Below, piece by piece: positions 48,867-57,448 of a DNA stretch of 64,000 nt. A program made the translations under genes and the position numbers. The notes under the pieces were generated by a model. It was not told the origin of the DNA and searched no databases. It was given only the letters and a program-made list of their open reading frames with translations. Each line of letters opens with the position of its first letter. Positions within the stretch are counted from its first letter, which is position 1. The DNA comes from RYN-122 sp963761655 (lineage in GTDB: Bacteria; Actinomycetota; Actinomycetes; Mycobacteriales; SCTD01): the NCBI GenBank assembly GCA_963761655.1, contig CAVXHI010000011.1:186001-250000 (forward strand), read 5' to 3'.

Positions 48867-50678
48867 ATGAGGCCTTCCTCCGACTGGGCGCCCCCGATCG
48901 CCGCGCACCGCCTGCTCGGGGACGGCAGCACCACGGCCCTCCTCCGGCCCGGCGGCGAGGTCGACTGGTGGTGCGCTCCGTCCATGGACTCGCCGCCGCT
49001 GCTGTGGTCGCTGCTCGATCCCGACGGCGCGCGAGCCCGCTGGCGTGGCGTGCGCTTGGCGGCAGCCGCCGGGCGCGCCGCTGGACCGGTGCTGACCACA
49101 GTGCTGCAGTCCGCGCGCGGGCGGGTGGAGTGCCGCGACGGGCTGCACTGCGACGACGATCGCGGCCCCGCCCTCATCCGGCTCGTGCGCGGCCTCGACG
49201 CGGACCTCGACCTCCAGCACGAACTGTCGCTCGGCGGGTTCGACCGGCCGTGGGCCACCTGGGACGACAGCGCTGCGCAGGTGGGCGAGGTGCGGGTCCG
49301 CGTCCTCGGGGGGACGTCTCACCTCGACGGGCGGGTCCTCACCACCCGGGTCCAGGCGCCGCGATCGGCGTGGGCGGCGGTGGTGGTCACCCTCGACCCT
49401 GCGCGCACCGCCGACGTGGCCGAGCTCGCTCGCCTGCTCGACGAGGCCGAGCAGGAGGACCATGAGCTGATGAGCCGGGCCACGCTCCCCCACGCCGCGC
49501 CGCACCGGGCCGAGGAGGCCCTGCGCGTCCTGAGGCTGTGCACGTTCGCGGAGACCGGCGCGGTGGTCGCCTCCCCGACGACCTCGCTGCCCGAGGCGCC
49601 CGGGCACGACCGGCAGTTCGACTACCGGTACACCTGGCTGCGCGACGCCTCCCTCGCCGTCTCGGTCGCCGCGCTGCTCGGACGCCGTGACATCGGCGAG
49701 CAGTACCTGCAGTTCGTCCTTCGCCAGACCCGGGACGGCCGCCCGCCCCGCGCGGTCATGACCGACGTCCGGGGCGAGCCCGTGCCCGAGGAGCGCGAGG
49801 TGCCGGGCGTCGCCGGCTGGGGCGGGTCGCTCCCGGTCCGCGTCGGCAACGACGCCAAGGACCAGGTCCAGTACGACGCTCTCGGGCTGCTCGTGGAGGC
49901 CGTCTCGGTGCACGTCCAGACCGGCGGCCGGCTGTCCGGGCCCATCTGGGACCTGGTGAAGGGCATCGCCGACGCGTTGTCGCAGGACGGGCTGGAGCGG
50001 CGGACGTCCGGCATCTGGGAGCTGCGTGAACCGGCAGACCTCGTCAGCGCTGACATCGGCATCTGGCTCGCGCTCGACCGCGCCCTCTGGATCGCCCGCG
50101 GCTGGCGCCCCTGGACGCGCCGCCGGCGGTGGCTGCAGGCCCGCGATGCGGCGAAGGCCCGGGTGGCCGGGGCGCTGAGTCCCGACGGCGGTCTGCCGCA
50201 GGCGTACGGCGGCGGGCCGCGCACCGCGGACGCGAGCGCGCTGATGGCCGTCGTGTTCGGCATGTTCGGCCGCGACGACCCGCGGGGCTCCGCGCTGGTC
50301 GATGCGACGCTGCGCGAGCTCGACTGCGCGCCGTTCCTCTACCGGTACGAGCCAGGCGGCGACGACGGCTTCTCCGGCGTCGAGGGTGCCTTCCTGCCCG
50401 CCAGCTGGTGGGTCGTTGCGGCGCTCGCCGCCTGCGGCCGGGTCGAGGAGGCCGAGGAGCGGGCCCGGGCACTGGACCGGGCCGTCCCCGCGCTCATGCC
50501 AGAGGAGATGGACCCGGAGAGCCGGGTCGGGCTCGGCAACGTCCCGCTGGTCTGGTCGCACATGGAGGCCGCGCGCGCGATGTACGTCCTCGACGCCGCC
50601 CGGCTGCGCCGGCGACTCGGCCCCGCAGCACTCGCAGCCTGGCGGGGGCAGCGGTGGCTGCGCTCCCAGTTCCACTGA
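48867..50678 (+). CDS. glycoside hydrolase family 15 protein
   Basis: The 603-residue protein has the N-terminal beta-sandwich (LGDGSTTALLRPGGEVDWWC) and an (alpha/alpha)6 barrel with FDYRYTWLRDASLAVSVAAL. The general acid region is SGIWELREPADLVSADIGIW (about residues 383-400) and the general base region is DGFSGVEGAFLPASWWVV (about 498-515). Family members include glucoamylases and trehalases; the substrate is not certain. It is probably cytosolic because no signal peptide is seen. An SDR gene follows 43 bases later. Confidence 0.9.
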   Translation: MRPSSDWAPPIAAHRLLGDGSTTALLRPGGEVDWWCAPSMDSPPLLWSLLDPDGARARWRGVRLAAAAGRAAGPVLTTVLQSARGRVECRDGLHCDDDRGPALIRLVRGLDADLDLQHELSLGGFDRPWATWDDSAAQVGEVRVRVLGGTSHLDGRVLTTRVQAPRSAWAAVVVTLDPARTADVAELARLLDEAEQEDHELMSRATLPHAAPHRAEEALRVLRLCTFAETGAVVASPTTSLPEAPGHDRQFDYRYTWLRDASLAVSVAALLGRRDIGEQYLQFVLRQTRDGRPPRAVMTDVRGEPVPEEREVPGVAGWGGSLPVRVGNDAKDQVQYDALGLLVEAVSVHVQTGGRLSGPIWDLVKGIADALSQDGLERRTSGIWELREPADLVSADIGIWLALDRALWIARGWRPWTRRRRWLQARDAAKARVAGALSPDGGLPQAYGGGPRTADASALMAVVFGMFGRDDPRGSALVDATLRELDCAPFLYRYEPGGDDGFSGVEGAFLPASWWVVAALAACGRVEEAEERARALDRAVPALMPEEMDPESRVGLGNVPLVWSHMEAARAMYVLDAARLRRRLGPAALAAWRGQRWLRSQFH

Positions 50679-50721
50679 CCGCTGAGCACGCCCTGAGCTC
50701 TCGACCCCTGGAGGACCGACG

Positions 50722-51483
50722 ATGACGGCAGCACTGCACGGACTGGTGGCACTCGTGACCGGCGCCGGGAGCGGTATCGGCGCCGAGGTCGCACGGCGCC
50801 TGGCCGCCGACGGCGCGGCCGTGGGCGTCAACGGCCTCAGCAGCGACGAGGTCCGCGAGACCCTCGATCAGATCGCGAGCGGCGGCGGCAGGGCTTCCGC
50901 TGTCATCGGCGACGTCAGCGACCCGGACGACGCCGCCCGCCTCGTCCGCGAGGTCGAAGCCGAGTTCGGGGGCCTCGACGTCCTGGTGAACAACGCCGGG
51001 CTGCAGGTCGAGACGCCGTTCCTCGACCTCGACCTCGACACCTGGCGCTCACAGCTCTCGGTCGACCTCGACGGCGCGTTCCTCATGGCCAGCGAGGCGT
51101 GCAAGGTGATGGCGCCCCGCGGCAGCGGCGTCGTCATCAACATCACCAGCGTTCACGAGCACCAGCCCCGGCCCGGCTATGCCGCGTACTGCGCCGCCAA
51201 GGCCGGCCTCGGCATGCTCACCAAGGTCATCGCGCGTGAGCTGGCGGACCGCGGCATCAGAGCCGTCGCCGTCGCGCCCGGCGCCATCGAGACGCCGATC
51301 CAGGGCGACCGGTCCGTGCAGGAGGTCCGGGAGCAGGAGCGCGGCATCCCCGCCGGCCGGCTCGGCACCAGCGGGGAGGTGGCCGAGCTCGTCAGCTACC
51401 TGGCCTCGCCTGCCGCCGCGTACATCTCTGGAACGACGATCGTGATCGACGGCGCCCTGGAGCAGCAGGTCTCGCTCGCCTGA
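50722..51483 (+). CDS. short-chain dehydrogenase/reductase
   Basis: The 253-residue Rossmann enzyme has the cofactor loop TGAGSGIG (residues 13-20), a GDVSDPDD adenine-site Asp, NNAGLQ, the catalytic Ser in NITSVHEH and Tyr-x3-Lys in YAAYCAAKAG. The C-terminal GTTIVIDGALEQ matches glucose 1-dehydrogenase-like members. The association with GH15 suggests sugar metabolism. A CTGGAGGACC ribosome site precedes the ATG. Confidence 0.92.
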   Translation: MTAALHGLVALVTGAGSGIGAEVARRLAADGAAVGVNGLSSDEVRETLDQIASGGGRASAVIGDVSDPDDAARLVREVEAEFGGLDVLVNNAGLQVETPFLDLDLDTWRSQLSVDLDGAFLMASEACKVMAPRGSGVVINITSVHEHQPRPGYAAYCAAKAGLGMLTKVIARELADRGIRAVAVAPGAIETPIQGDRSVQEVREQERGIPAGRLGTSGEVAELVSYLASPAAAYISGTTIVIDGALEQQVSLA

Positions 51484-51526
51484 GCAACCCTCAGCGACCC
51501 GCCGGGGCAGGGGCGGGCCGCCGCGT

Positions 51527-52978
51527 TCAGGAGTCACCCGCGGAGCTGTCCGGTCGGGCCGGACGCCAGGTGTCACCTCGGAACTCGCCGAACATGCGGG
51601 CCGCCGCGATGCGCAGTCCCAGCGCGTACGTCGGGTACGGGGCGATCGTCTGCGCTATCCGCCCAGCCAGCATCCCGGTCCGCATCGCCAGCGCCGCCTG
51701 CGCAGCCAGCTCGCCCCCGGCCGGTGACACCGCCGTCATCCCCACCACGCGATCCAGCACCTTGAAGCTCGCGCCCGAGCGTGGTCCGACGACGAGCTTG
51801 ATGTAGCCGTCGGTCCGGCTCGCCGTCCGCGAGCGGTCCATCTCGTCCATCCGCACGACCGCGACCCGCGCCCGGTCGCCGAACGCGTCGTACGCCTGCT
51901 GCTCGGTCATCCCGACCCGACCGACCTCCGGTTCGGTGAAGGTCACCCACGGCACGACGCGGTCGTCGAACTTCGCCCGACCGCCTGCGAAGCCCGGCAG
52001 CCCGGTCCGGGCGAACGCGTTCGCCGCCGCGAGCCGGCCCTGCTCGTCGCCCACGTGCGTGAACTGCAGCGGCGTCGTGCAGTCACCCGCGGCGTAGATG
52101 TGCGAGGCGCTGGTCGTCAGGTACGCGTCCGTCACCACCTGGCCCTGCTTGCCGAGCTCCACCCCCGCACGCTCCAGGTCCATGCCCGAGGTAGCCGGAC
52201 GGCGGCCGACGGCGACCAGCAGGTGCGAGCCGGACACGGTGCTGCCGTCCGACAGGTGCAGCGTCGGACCGGACGACACCCGCTCCACCTTCGTGCCGAC
52301 CCGCAGTTCGACGCCCCCGCGCTCTAGCACCGCCGTCATCGCCGCTGAGACCTCCGGCTCCTCCTTGCCCAGGATGCGCGGAGCCCCCTCGACCAGCGTC
52401 ACCCGGGCGCCGAGGGCGCTGAACGCCTGCGACAGCTCCACGCCGATGGCCCCGCCACCCATGACGAGCAGGTGCTCCGGGCGCTCGATCAGGTCGAACA
52501 GAGTCCGGTTGTCCAGGTGGTCGACCTCATCCAGGCCCGGCACGGGCGGGACGGCCGCGTGCGCCCCCGTCGCCAGCACGAAGCGGGAGGCGCTGATCTG
52601 ACGCCCCCCGACGTCGACCGTGTGCGGGCCGGTGAACCGGGCCCAGCCGTCGACCAGGTCGATGCCCTCCGACGCCAGCTGCGCACGCGACTCGTCCTGC
52701 TCGATCTGCCCGATCACCTCGTGGACGTGGCGCATCACCTTGCCGAAGTCGACGTCGCCGACCGACTCCAAGCCCCACTGCTGCGCCTGCCGAGCACCCG
52801 CCACCCGGTGCGCCACGTCCAGAAGCGTCTTGCTCGGCACACAACCGTAGTGGGTGCAGTCGCCCCCAGGCCGGGCCTTCTCCACCAGCGCGACGCGCTT
52901 GCCCGCCCGACGGGCCTCCCGCGCGGCAGCCAGGCCGGTGGCGCCCGCACCGATCACGATCAGGTCGTACTCGCTCAT
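51527..52978 (-). CDS. pyridine nucleotide-disulfide oxidoreductase (Lpd/MerA-like)
   Basis: The 483-residue FAD enzyme starts with EYDLIVIGAGATGLAAAREA. The redox disulfide is in GGDCTHYGCVPSKTL (Cys41, Cys46). It has an NAD(P) fold (LLVMGGGAIGVELSQAF), the second FAD motif (HIYAAGDCT) and a dimerisation domain. Its C terminus lacks the HxHPTxSE motif of lipoamide dehydrogenase and reads PYPTYALGLRIAAARM, so the substrate is probably another disulfide or quinone. ATG 52978 is divergent from the AhpD gene across an operator-like site. Confidence 0.88.
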   Translation of the reverse strand: MSEYDLIVIGAGATGLAAAREARRAGKRVALVEKARPGGDCTHYGCVPSKTLLDVAHRVAGARQAQQWGLESVGDVDFGKVMRHVHEVIGQIEQDESRAQLASEGIDLVDGWARFTGPHTVDVGGRQISASRFVLATGAHAAVPPVPGLDEVDHLDNRTLFDLIERPEHLLVMGGGAIGVELSQAFSALGARVTLVEGAPRILGKEEPEVSAAMTAVLERGGVELRVGTKVERVSSGPTLHLSDGSTVSGSHLLVAVGRRPATSGMDLERAGVELGKQGQVVTDAYLTTSASHIYAAGDCTTPLQFTHVGDEQGRLAAANAFARTGLPGFAGGRAKFDDRVVPWVTFTEPEVGRVGMTEQQAYDAFGDRARVAVVRMDEMDRSRTASRTDGYIKLVVGPRSGASFKVLDRVVGMTAVSPAGGELAAQAALAMRTGMLAGRIAQTIAPYPTYALGLRIAAARMFGEFRGDTWRPARPDSSAGDS

Positions 52979-53058
52979 CCGGACCACCTCTGCCGCCGGG
53001 ACCCCGAACGGGTCCCGTGACGTCAGGGTCACCGGAGCCAGCATGAGGCAGGCCCAGA

Positions 53059-53076
53059 CGGTCACCTGGGTTGCCG
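53059..53076. promoter_or_regulatory. GGTCAC-CTGG-GTTGCC operator-like site
   Basis: The 18-mer CGGTCACCTGGGTTGCCG lies midway between the divergent disulfide oxidoreductase (start 52978) and AhpD-like gene (start 53156), about 80 bases from each. It differs by one base from the site at 48796. Confidence 0.6.
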
Positions 53077-53155
53077 AGCGGGAGCAGGTCCGGGTGCGTC
53101 GCGTTTGTCGCTGTATGCCGGGCACGACCGTCCGGCCCCGCGAGAGGAGCACCCC

Positions 53156-53443
53156 TTGACCCGCCTCCCGGTCCACACCGTCGAGTCGGCCCCCGAGGCC
53201 AGCCGCGGCACCCTGAGGAGCCTCGAGTCGAAGTTCGGCGAGGTCCTCAACATCCACGGGGCGATGGCGCACTCACCCGTCGTCCTGGACGCCTACGCCG
53301 CGCTGCAGCACAGCATCAACGAGCTCGGCACCTTCGACGGCAAGACCCGCGAGGCCATCGCGCTGGCCGTCGCCGCCGTCGACGAGTGCACCTACTGCCA
53401 GGCCGCCCACACCGCCCGCACTAGGGAGCGCGTCGCGAGCTGA
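53156..53443 (+). CDS. AhpD-like carboxymuconolactone decarboxylase, short
   Basis: The 95-residue protein begins LPVHTVESAPEASRGTLRSL and has the AhpD core KTREAIALAVAAVDECTYCQ followed by AAHTART, with the redox CxxC and a downstream His. The family normally continues 50 or more residues after the CxxC helix, but here it stops 11 residues later, so it appears C-terminally truncated. A TTG start at 53156 follows GAGAGGAGCACCCC. Confidence 0.75.
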   Translation: MTRLPVHTVESAPEASRGTLRSLESKFGEVLNIHGAMAHSPVVLDAYAALQHSINELGTFDGKTREAIALAVAAVDECTYCQAAHTARTRERVAS

Positions 53444-53803
53444 CATCTGGGCCCGGCCCGCGCTACGCGCTGAGCAGCCCGCCCGCAGCCGCGGACCACG
53501 CCGGGGCGGGTGCAAGCACCTGGAACATGACCTTGTCGCCGTCCTGGTCTGATGGCGGCCGAGTGCCACGTCCGTCTGGACGTGGTGGCCGTGGCTGGGG
53601 GAAGTGGACGCGGGCGACCGGCCGGCTCGAAGGGGACGTGCCTGGTAGCTCGGCGGCGGGTGCTCGAGCGGCAGCACCGAGCGCGGCTTCGTGTCGTCCG
53701 CGACTCGACGACGGGGTCATGGCGGTCGCCCCGAAGTGCGCACGGTGAGCGGGGCGGCTCGGCCAGCAGTAGGCGCGCGCGCGCCCCTGGCGACCGCCGC
53801 CGG
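53444..53803. other. intergenic stretch with no recognisable gene
   Basis: Open frames here have no motif or ribosome site. It may be degraded DNA from the truncated AhpD gene on one side and the deleted DUF2254 gene on the other. Confidence 0.45.
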
Positions 53804-54261
53804 TCAACTCCTCGGTGCGCCGCCGGGGTCGTCGGACAGAGCGGTGTCGACCGCCTCGCTCAGCTGCTCGAGACGGCGGCGATCGTCGCGTCGAACTGCT
53901 GCTCGGCCGCCGTGGCATCCAGGCGGGTGAGCTGGTGCCGCACCGCAGCGCGGCCGGTAGGGCTGCGCGCGGTCCAGACGAGCTCTGCCAGCAGCGCGTA
54001 GAGCCGGGCGAGCACGTCGGGGTCCGCGGCGCTGTAGCGGCGCGGGCCCGAAACCGCGAGGTCGAGCAGGTCGTCGAGGACAGGCAGGTCACGGTGCACC
54101 CGCACGACCCCCTTCTCATCGTGCAGCACCGCCGGTCCGGTCCGAGCCGTCGGCCGGCTGCCTCGCGCGAGCAGCAGGCCGACGGCCGGCAGCGGCCAGA
54201 TGCGGCTGCGGGCGCTGTCCACGGCGACGGCCAGCCGCTGCACCACCGGACTGTCGCTCAT
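53804..54261 (-). pseudogene. DUF2254-like membrane protein, internal deletion
   Basis: The first about 35 residues (DSARSRIWPLPAVGLLLARG) look like the N-terminal membrane helix of DUF2254. The rest (AVLHDEKGVVRVHRDLPVLD, then DLLDLAVSGPRRYSAADPDV, then RLYALLAELVWTARS) looks like its C-terminal domain. The roughly 250 residues usually between them are absent. A late one-base shift puts the tail (LEQLSEAVDTALSDDPGG) in another frame ending at 53804. ATG 54261 overlaps the antiporter end. The family call is moderate. Confidence 0.6.
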
Positions 54262-55528
54262 GCTCCAGCTCCCTCCACTCGCGCACGTCCGTGTCTGCCT
54301 CTGACCGACGTTCCGCCTGGCGCGCGAAGGCGTGGGCGATCGGCACGTCGGTGGACGAGTCGGTGGAGGAGTGGGCGAAGATCGACAGGGTCACCACCAG
54401 CGCGATGACGTGGAACAGCTCGTCGGAGCGGACGAGCCCGGCGTCGAGCACCAGCAGGCCGTAGACGATCGAGGCGAAGCCCTTCGGCCCGAACCAGGCG
54501 GCGACCACGCGTTCTCCCCGCGGCAGCGGGCTGCGGACCAGGGCCACGGCGATGGCCAGCGGTCGGGCGAGCACGATGGCCAGCACTGCGAAGACGTACC
54601 CCAGCAGCGGGACGTCGGCGAGGAACGCCGGGCTGACGAGGGCCCCGAACACCAGGATGGCGGCCAGCTTGAGCAGTTCGGTGACGAGCTCGCCGAACTC
54701 GTTGAAGCTCCGCTCGACCTGCGGCGTCAGCGCGGCCACCGTGATCCCGCCGGTGAAGGCGGCGAGGAACAGGTTCGCGTGCAACGCCTCGGCCAGGCCC
54801 AGCAGCACCAGCCCTATCGACAGGCCCCCCCAGCGAGGTGTACAGCGGCGTCGCGGCGGTGTACCGGCTGCGGACGAACAGGGCGGCCACGCCCGGGACG
54901 ACGATGCCGAGCACGACGCCGAGCAGCAGCTCGGTCCCGAGCTCGCGCAGCGACAACTCCTGCTTGCCCAGGACGGCGATGAGGACGAGCACGACGGGCA
55001 GGGCCAGCCCGTCGTTGAGACCGCTCTCGACGTTGAGCAGCGAGCGGAGCCGCTCCGGCACTTCCTTCCGCCCGACGATGGCGCTGGCGAAGACCGGGTC
55101 GGTGGGCGCGAGCACGACGCCGATCAGCATCGACTCCGTCCAGGGCAGCCCTGCGACCCCCAGGTCAGCAGGGCGGTGACGAGGAAGGTGAGCGGCATCC
55201 CGAGCACGAGAGCGCGCCCCGGCAGCCAGGCCTGCCTCAGGTCGCGGGGCGACGCGCATGCCGTCGGTGTAGAGGACGCTGAACAGCGCCAGCTCCGCGA
55301 GACCCGTGACGATCGGGTCGCTCGCCTCCACGTCCAGCACACCGGTGGCGCCCGGTCCGAGCACGCAACCGGCGACGAGGAACAGCACGGCCGTCGAGAC
55401 GATCGTGCGGTGCGCGAGGTCGGAGAGCAGGGCGCCGACGAACAGCACGACGGCAAAGGCGAGCAGGGCAGGTCCACGCTGTGTGGTCCTGCCCTGCTGC
55501 CCCAGGTCTGCACCCCCGCCGTCCTGCG
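54258..55528 (-). pseudogene. CPA1-type Na+/H+ antiporter, at least three frameshifts
   Basis: Membrane helices in order include LLAFAVVLFVGALLSDLAHR, AVLFLVAGCVLGPGATGVLD, the ion-site region SMLIGVVLAPTDPVFASAIV, and SLLNVESGLNDGLALPVVLV with the conserved Asp pair. Later segments are GGITVAALTPQVERSFNEFG and FGPKGFASIVYGLLVLDAGL. Frame changes occur near 55250 (CCCC), 55160 (CCCCC) and 54830 (a run of seven C). All are at homopolymers, so sequencing error is a real possibility. No clear start codon is found near 55528. Confidence 0.75.
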
Positions 55529-55537
55529 GGCCTGAGG

Positions 55538-55987
55538 TCAGTCCGTCGAGTGTCCCGCCTCGGCGCGCACGACGACGGCGTACGAGCCGATGCCGAGCAG
55601 CCGCTCGCCGGCGACCTCGCCGGCGCTCGTCAGCAGGGCCGTGATCGCGCCCGACGCCGGGTCGAACTCGACGTCCTCGAGCGTGCCGGCCTCGTCGCCT
55701 GCGTCGGTGAGCACCCGCTTGCCGACCGCCGCGTGCTTCTTGCCGCGCAGACCCGCCACGTGCTCGTCGGCCTCCGTCAGCGCCTGCTGCCCGGCCACGG
55801 TGACGGCGTCCGGCCCGAACGACTGCAGCGCGCCCCACAGCAGGGTGTCGGCGTCGCCCTTGCACTTCACCGTGACGGCGACGACCGACCGGGTCGCAGG
55901 GTCGAGGACCAGGCCGTCCACCTTCCCGAGCGTCAGGGCGGTCGAGGTGTCGAGGACGGACCGCTTGCGGCACTCCGTGAGCCTCAA
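55538..55987 (-). CDS. PRC-barrel domain protein
   Basis: The 149-residue protein has two PRC-barrel-like halves: LTLGKVDGLVLDPATRSVVA and VLTDAGDEAGTLEDVEFDPA. PRC barrels occur in RNA-processing and photosynthetic-membrane proteins; this stand-alone type is uncharacterised. It overlaps the upstream PRC gene by ATGA. Its stop abuts the antiporter. Confidence 0.8.
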   Translation of the reverse strand: MRLTECRKRSVLDTSTALTLGKVDGLVLDPATRSVVAVTVKCKGDADTLLWGALQSFGPDAVTVAGQQALTEADEHVAGLRGKKHAAVGKRVLTDAGDEAGTLEDVEFDPASGAITALLTSAGEVAGERLLGIGSYAVVVRAEAGHSTD

Positions 55988-56562
55988 GCCGTGCCCGCCA
56001 GCCGCTCACGGAAGGCCGCGACCGCGGCACCGAAGCCCGACAGGTCGTCGGTCACGAAGTCGACGGCCGCCGCCGGGACGACCAGTGCCTCCACCGACAC
56101 GGCCAGGGTGTCCGGCAGCGGGACGAACACGCGCCGGCCGTCGTGGCCGAGCGCGCTCGAGGAGTCGATCTCGTAGCCGACGACGTCGGCTCGGCCCTGC
56201 GACTCCACGACGACGTCGACCACCTGGCCGAGGTCGACCCCGGGGTCGGTCAGTACGCGGGCGCCGAGGACGTCGCCCGTGCCAGGTCCCTTCCCGCTGC
56301 CCCGGGCCAGCAGGTCCTCACGGGGCACGAAGGCCTGCTCGTCGGCCACCAAGAGCGCGTCCCGACCGAGCCCGTGCACGCCGGCCCACGGCAGGCTCGT
56401 CTTCAGGGGGCCGGCGAACAGCCCGCGCCCGTTGAGGGTGAAGCCGGCGACGTCGCCGCCCTCGGCGGTGTAGACGACGTCCTTGACCTGGGCGACGTCG
56501 TCCCCGGCCAGCGTCACCACCGGCCGGCCCACGAGCTCGGCAGCCCGCACCAGCAGGCTCAC
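55984..56562 (-). CDS. PRC-barrel domain protein
   Basis: The 192-residue protein begins LVRAAELVGRPVVTLAGDDV, a first PRC barrel continuing AQVKDVVYTAEGGDVAGFTL. The second barrel is VLGARVLTDPGVDLGQVVDV. GTG 56562 overlaps the 42-residue membrane peptide by 4 bases. The three small genes form one operon upstream of the antiporter, which suggests a membrane-associated assembly. Confidence 0.8.
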   Translation of the reverse strand: MSLLVRAAELVGRPVVTLAGDDVAQVKDVVYTAEGGDVAGFTLNGRGLFAGPLKTSLPWAGVHGLGRDALLVADEQAFVPREDLLARGSGKGPGTGDVLGARVLTDPGVDLGQVVDVVVESQGRADVVGYEIDSSSALGHDGRRVFVPLPDTLAVSVEALVVPAAAVDFVTDDLSGFGAAVAAFRERLAGTA

Positions 56563-56687
56563 GACCGCTGCCCGCGTCCGGTCGTCACGACGCCCCCGCG
56601 CCGCCGCCGCGACTGCAAGGCGGCAGCCGCCCCGACCAGCAGCGCCCCCAGCACCAGCACGGTCAGCACCCACAGCCACCAGTCCAC
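56559..56687 (-). CDS. 42-residue single-pass membrane peptide
   Basis: GTG 56687, preceded by GGGGAG, encodes VDWWLWVLTVLVLGALLVGA, then AAALQSRRRRGG and a short tail. The product is one membrane helix with a basic cytoplasmic end. It overlaps the PRC-barrel gene by GTGA, so it is probably translated with it. It may anchor the soluble PRC proteins at the membrane. Confidence 0.55.
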   Translation of the reverse strand: MDWWLWVLTVLVLGALLVGAAAALQSRRRRGGVVTTGRGQRS

Positions 56688-56758
56688 GCCGCTCCCCTGT
56701 CACACCCGCCGAGCCGGGAACTGACCCTCGCACAGCGCTGCGGCGGCGCACCTGTGCG

Positions 56759-57277
56759 TCAGGCCTCGCCGCGCGCCGGGTACGCGTTCTCGCGGATCCA
56801 CCCGACCGCGCTCAGCAGGTTGCGCAGGTGCGGCCGGGCGAACGGCATCGACTGGACGTGGGCCGAGTAGACCGTCCCGCCCGGCTCGACGAGGAACAGA
56901 GCCGGCTCGCTGAACAGGTCGGGCTCGCCGTCCTTGACCCCCGCGGACACGTAGAGGTCCCACGCCCTCATGCCCTCCTCCGACAGGCCGTGGGCGACCC
57001 GCAGCCGCCGCAGGCCCCACTCGTCGACCGTGCGCTGCGCCCGCTCCGGCGTGTCGCCCGAGACCGCGACGACGTCGTCGATGCCGGCTGCGGCGAGCTC
57101 GTCCAGCATCCCGTCGAGCTCCTGCAGCTGGTCCTTGCACTTCGGGCAGTGCAGCCCCCGGTAGAACACGAGCAGCGAGAAGGCGGTCGGGCTGGCGCCC
57201 GCCAGCCGGTAGGACCCGCCGCCGACCAGCGGCAGGTCGAGAGCAGGCGCGGGGGTGCGAGGCAGGACGCGGGGCAC
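56759..57277 (-). CDS. AhpC/TSA-type peroxiredoxin-like protein
   Basis: The 172-residue thioredoxin-fold protein has the active site FYRGLHCPKCKDQLQEL (CPKC in place of the TPxC motif), then VVAVSGDTPERAQRTVDEWG and ALFLVEPGGTVYSAHVQSM. The CxxC form belongs to the Prx-like2/AhpC-TSA group, often annotated as redoxin. GTG 57277 is used because a ribosome-like GGGAGGTG precedes it on the coding strand region. It is divergent from the PAP2 gene. Confidence 0.82.
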   Translation of the reverse strand: MPRVLPRTPAPALDLPLVGGGSYRLAGASPTAFSLLVFYRGLHCPKCKDQLQELDGMLDELAAAGIDDVVAVSGDTPERAQRTVDEWGLRRLRVAHGLSEEGMRAWDLYVSAGVKDGEPDLFSEPALFLVEPGGTVYSAHVQSMPFARPHLRNLLSAVGWIRENAYPARGEA

Positions 57278-57337
57278 GAGTCGCTCCAGGGAGGTGGGAG
57301 GTACGGGGGACGAGCAGGCACTTCCCCGTGGGCGGCC

Positions 57338-57371
57338 GCTGACGCGCCGGCCGACGTCGACGCGCGTCAGC
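57338..57371. promoter_or_regulatory. 9-bp inverted repeat in divergent promoter region
   Basis: GCTGACGCG (57338-57346) and CGCGTCAGC (57363-57371) form a perfect inverted repeat with a 16-base spacer between the peroxiredoxin and PAP2 starts. It could be an operator for a dimeric regulator or a cruciform. A partial GGTCAC-type site (57423-57440) lies next to the PAP2 start. Confidence 0.4.
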
Positions 57372-57448
57372 CGACCGCTTCGTCCCCCGTCGGGACTCCG
57401 CTGGACCGGCACGCGGCGGCGACGGTCACCGAGTGCAACAGTGGACGC

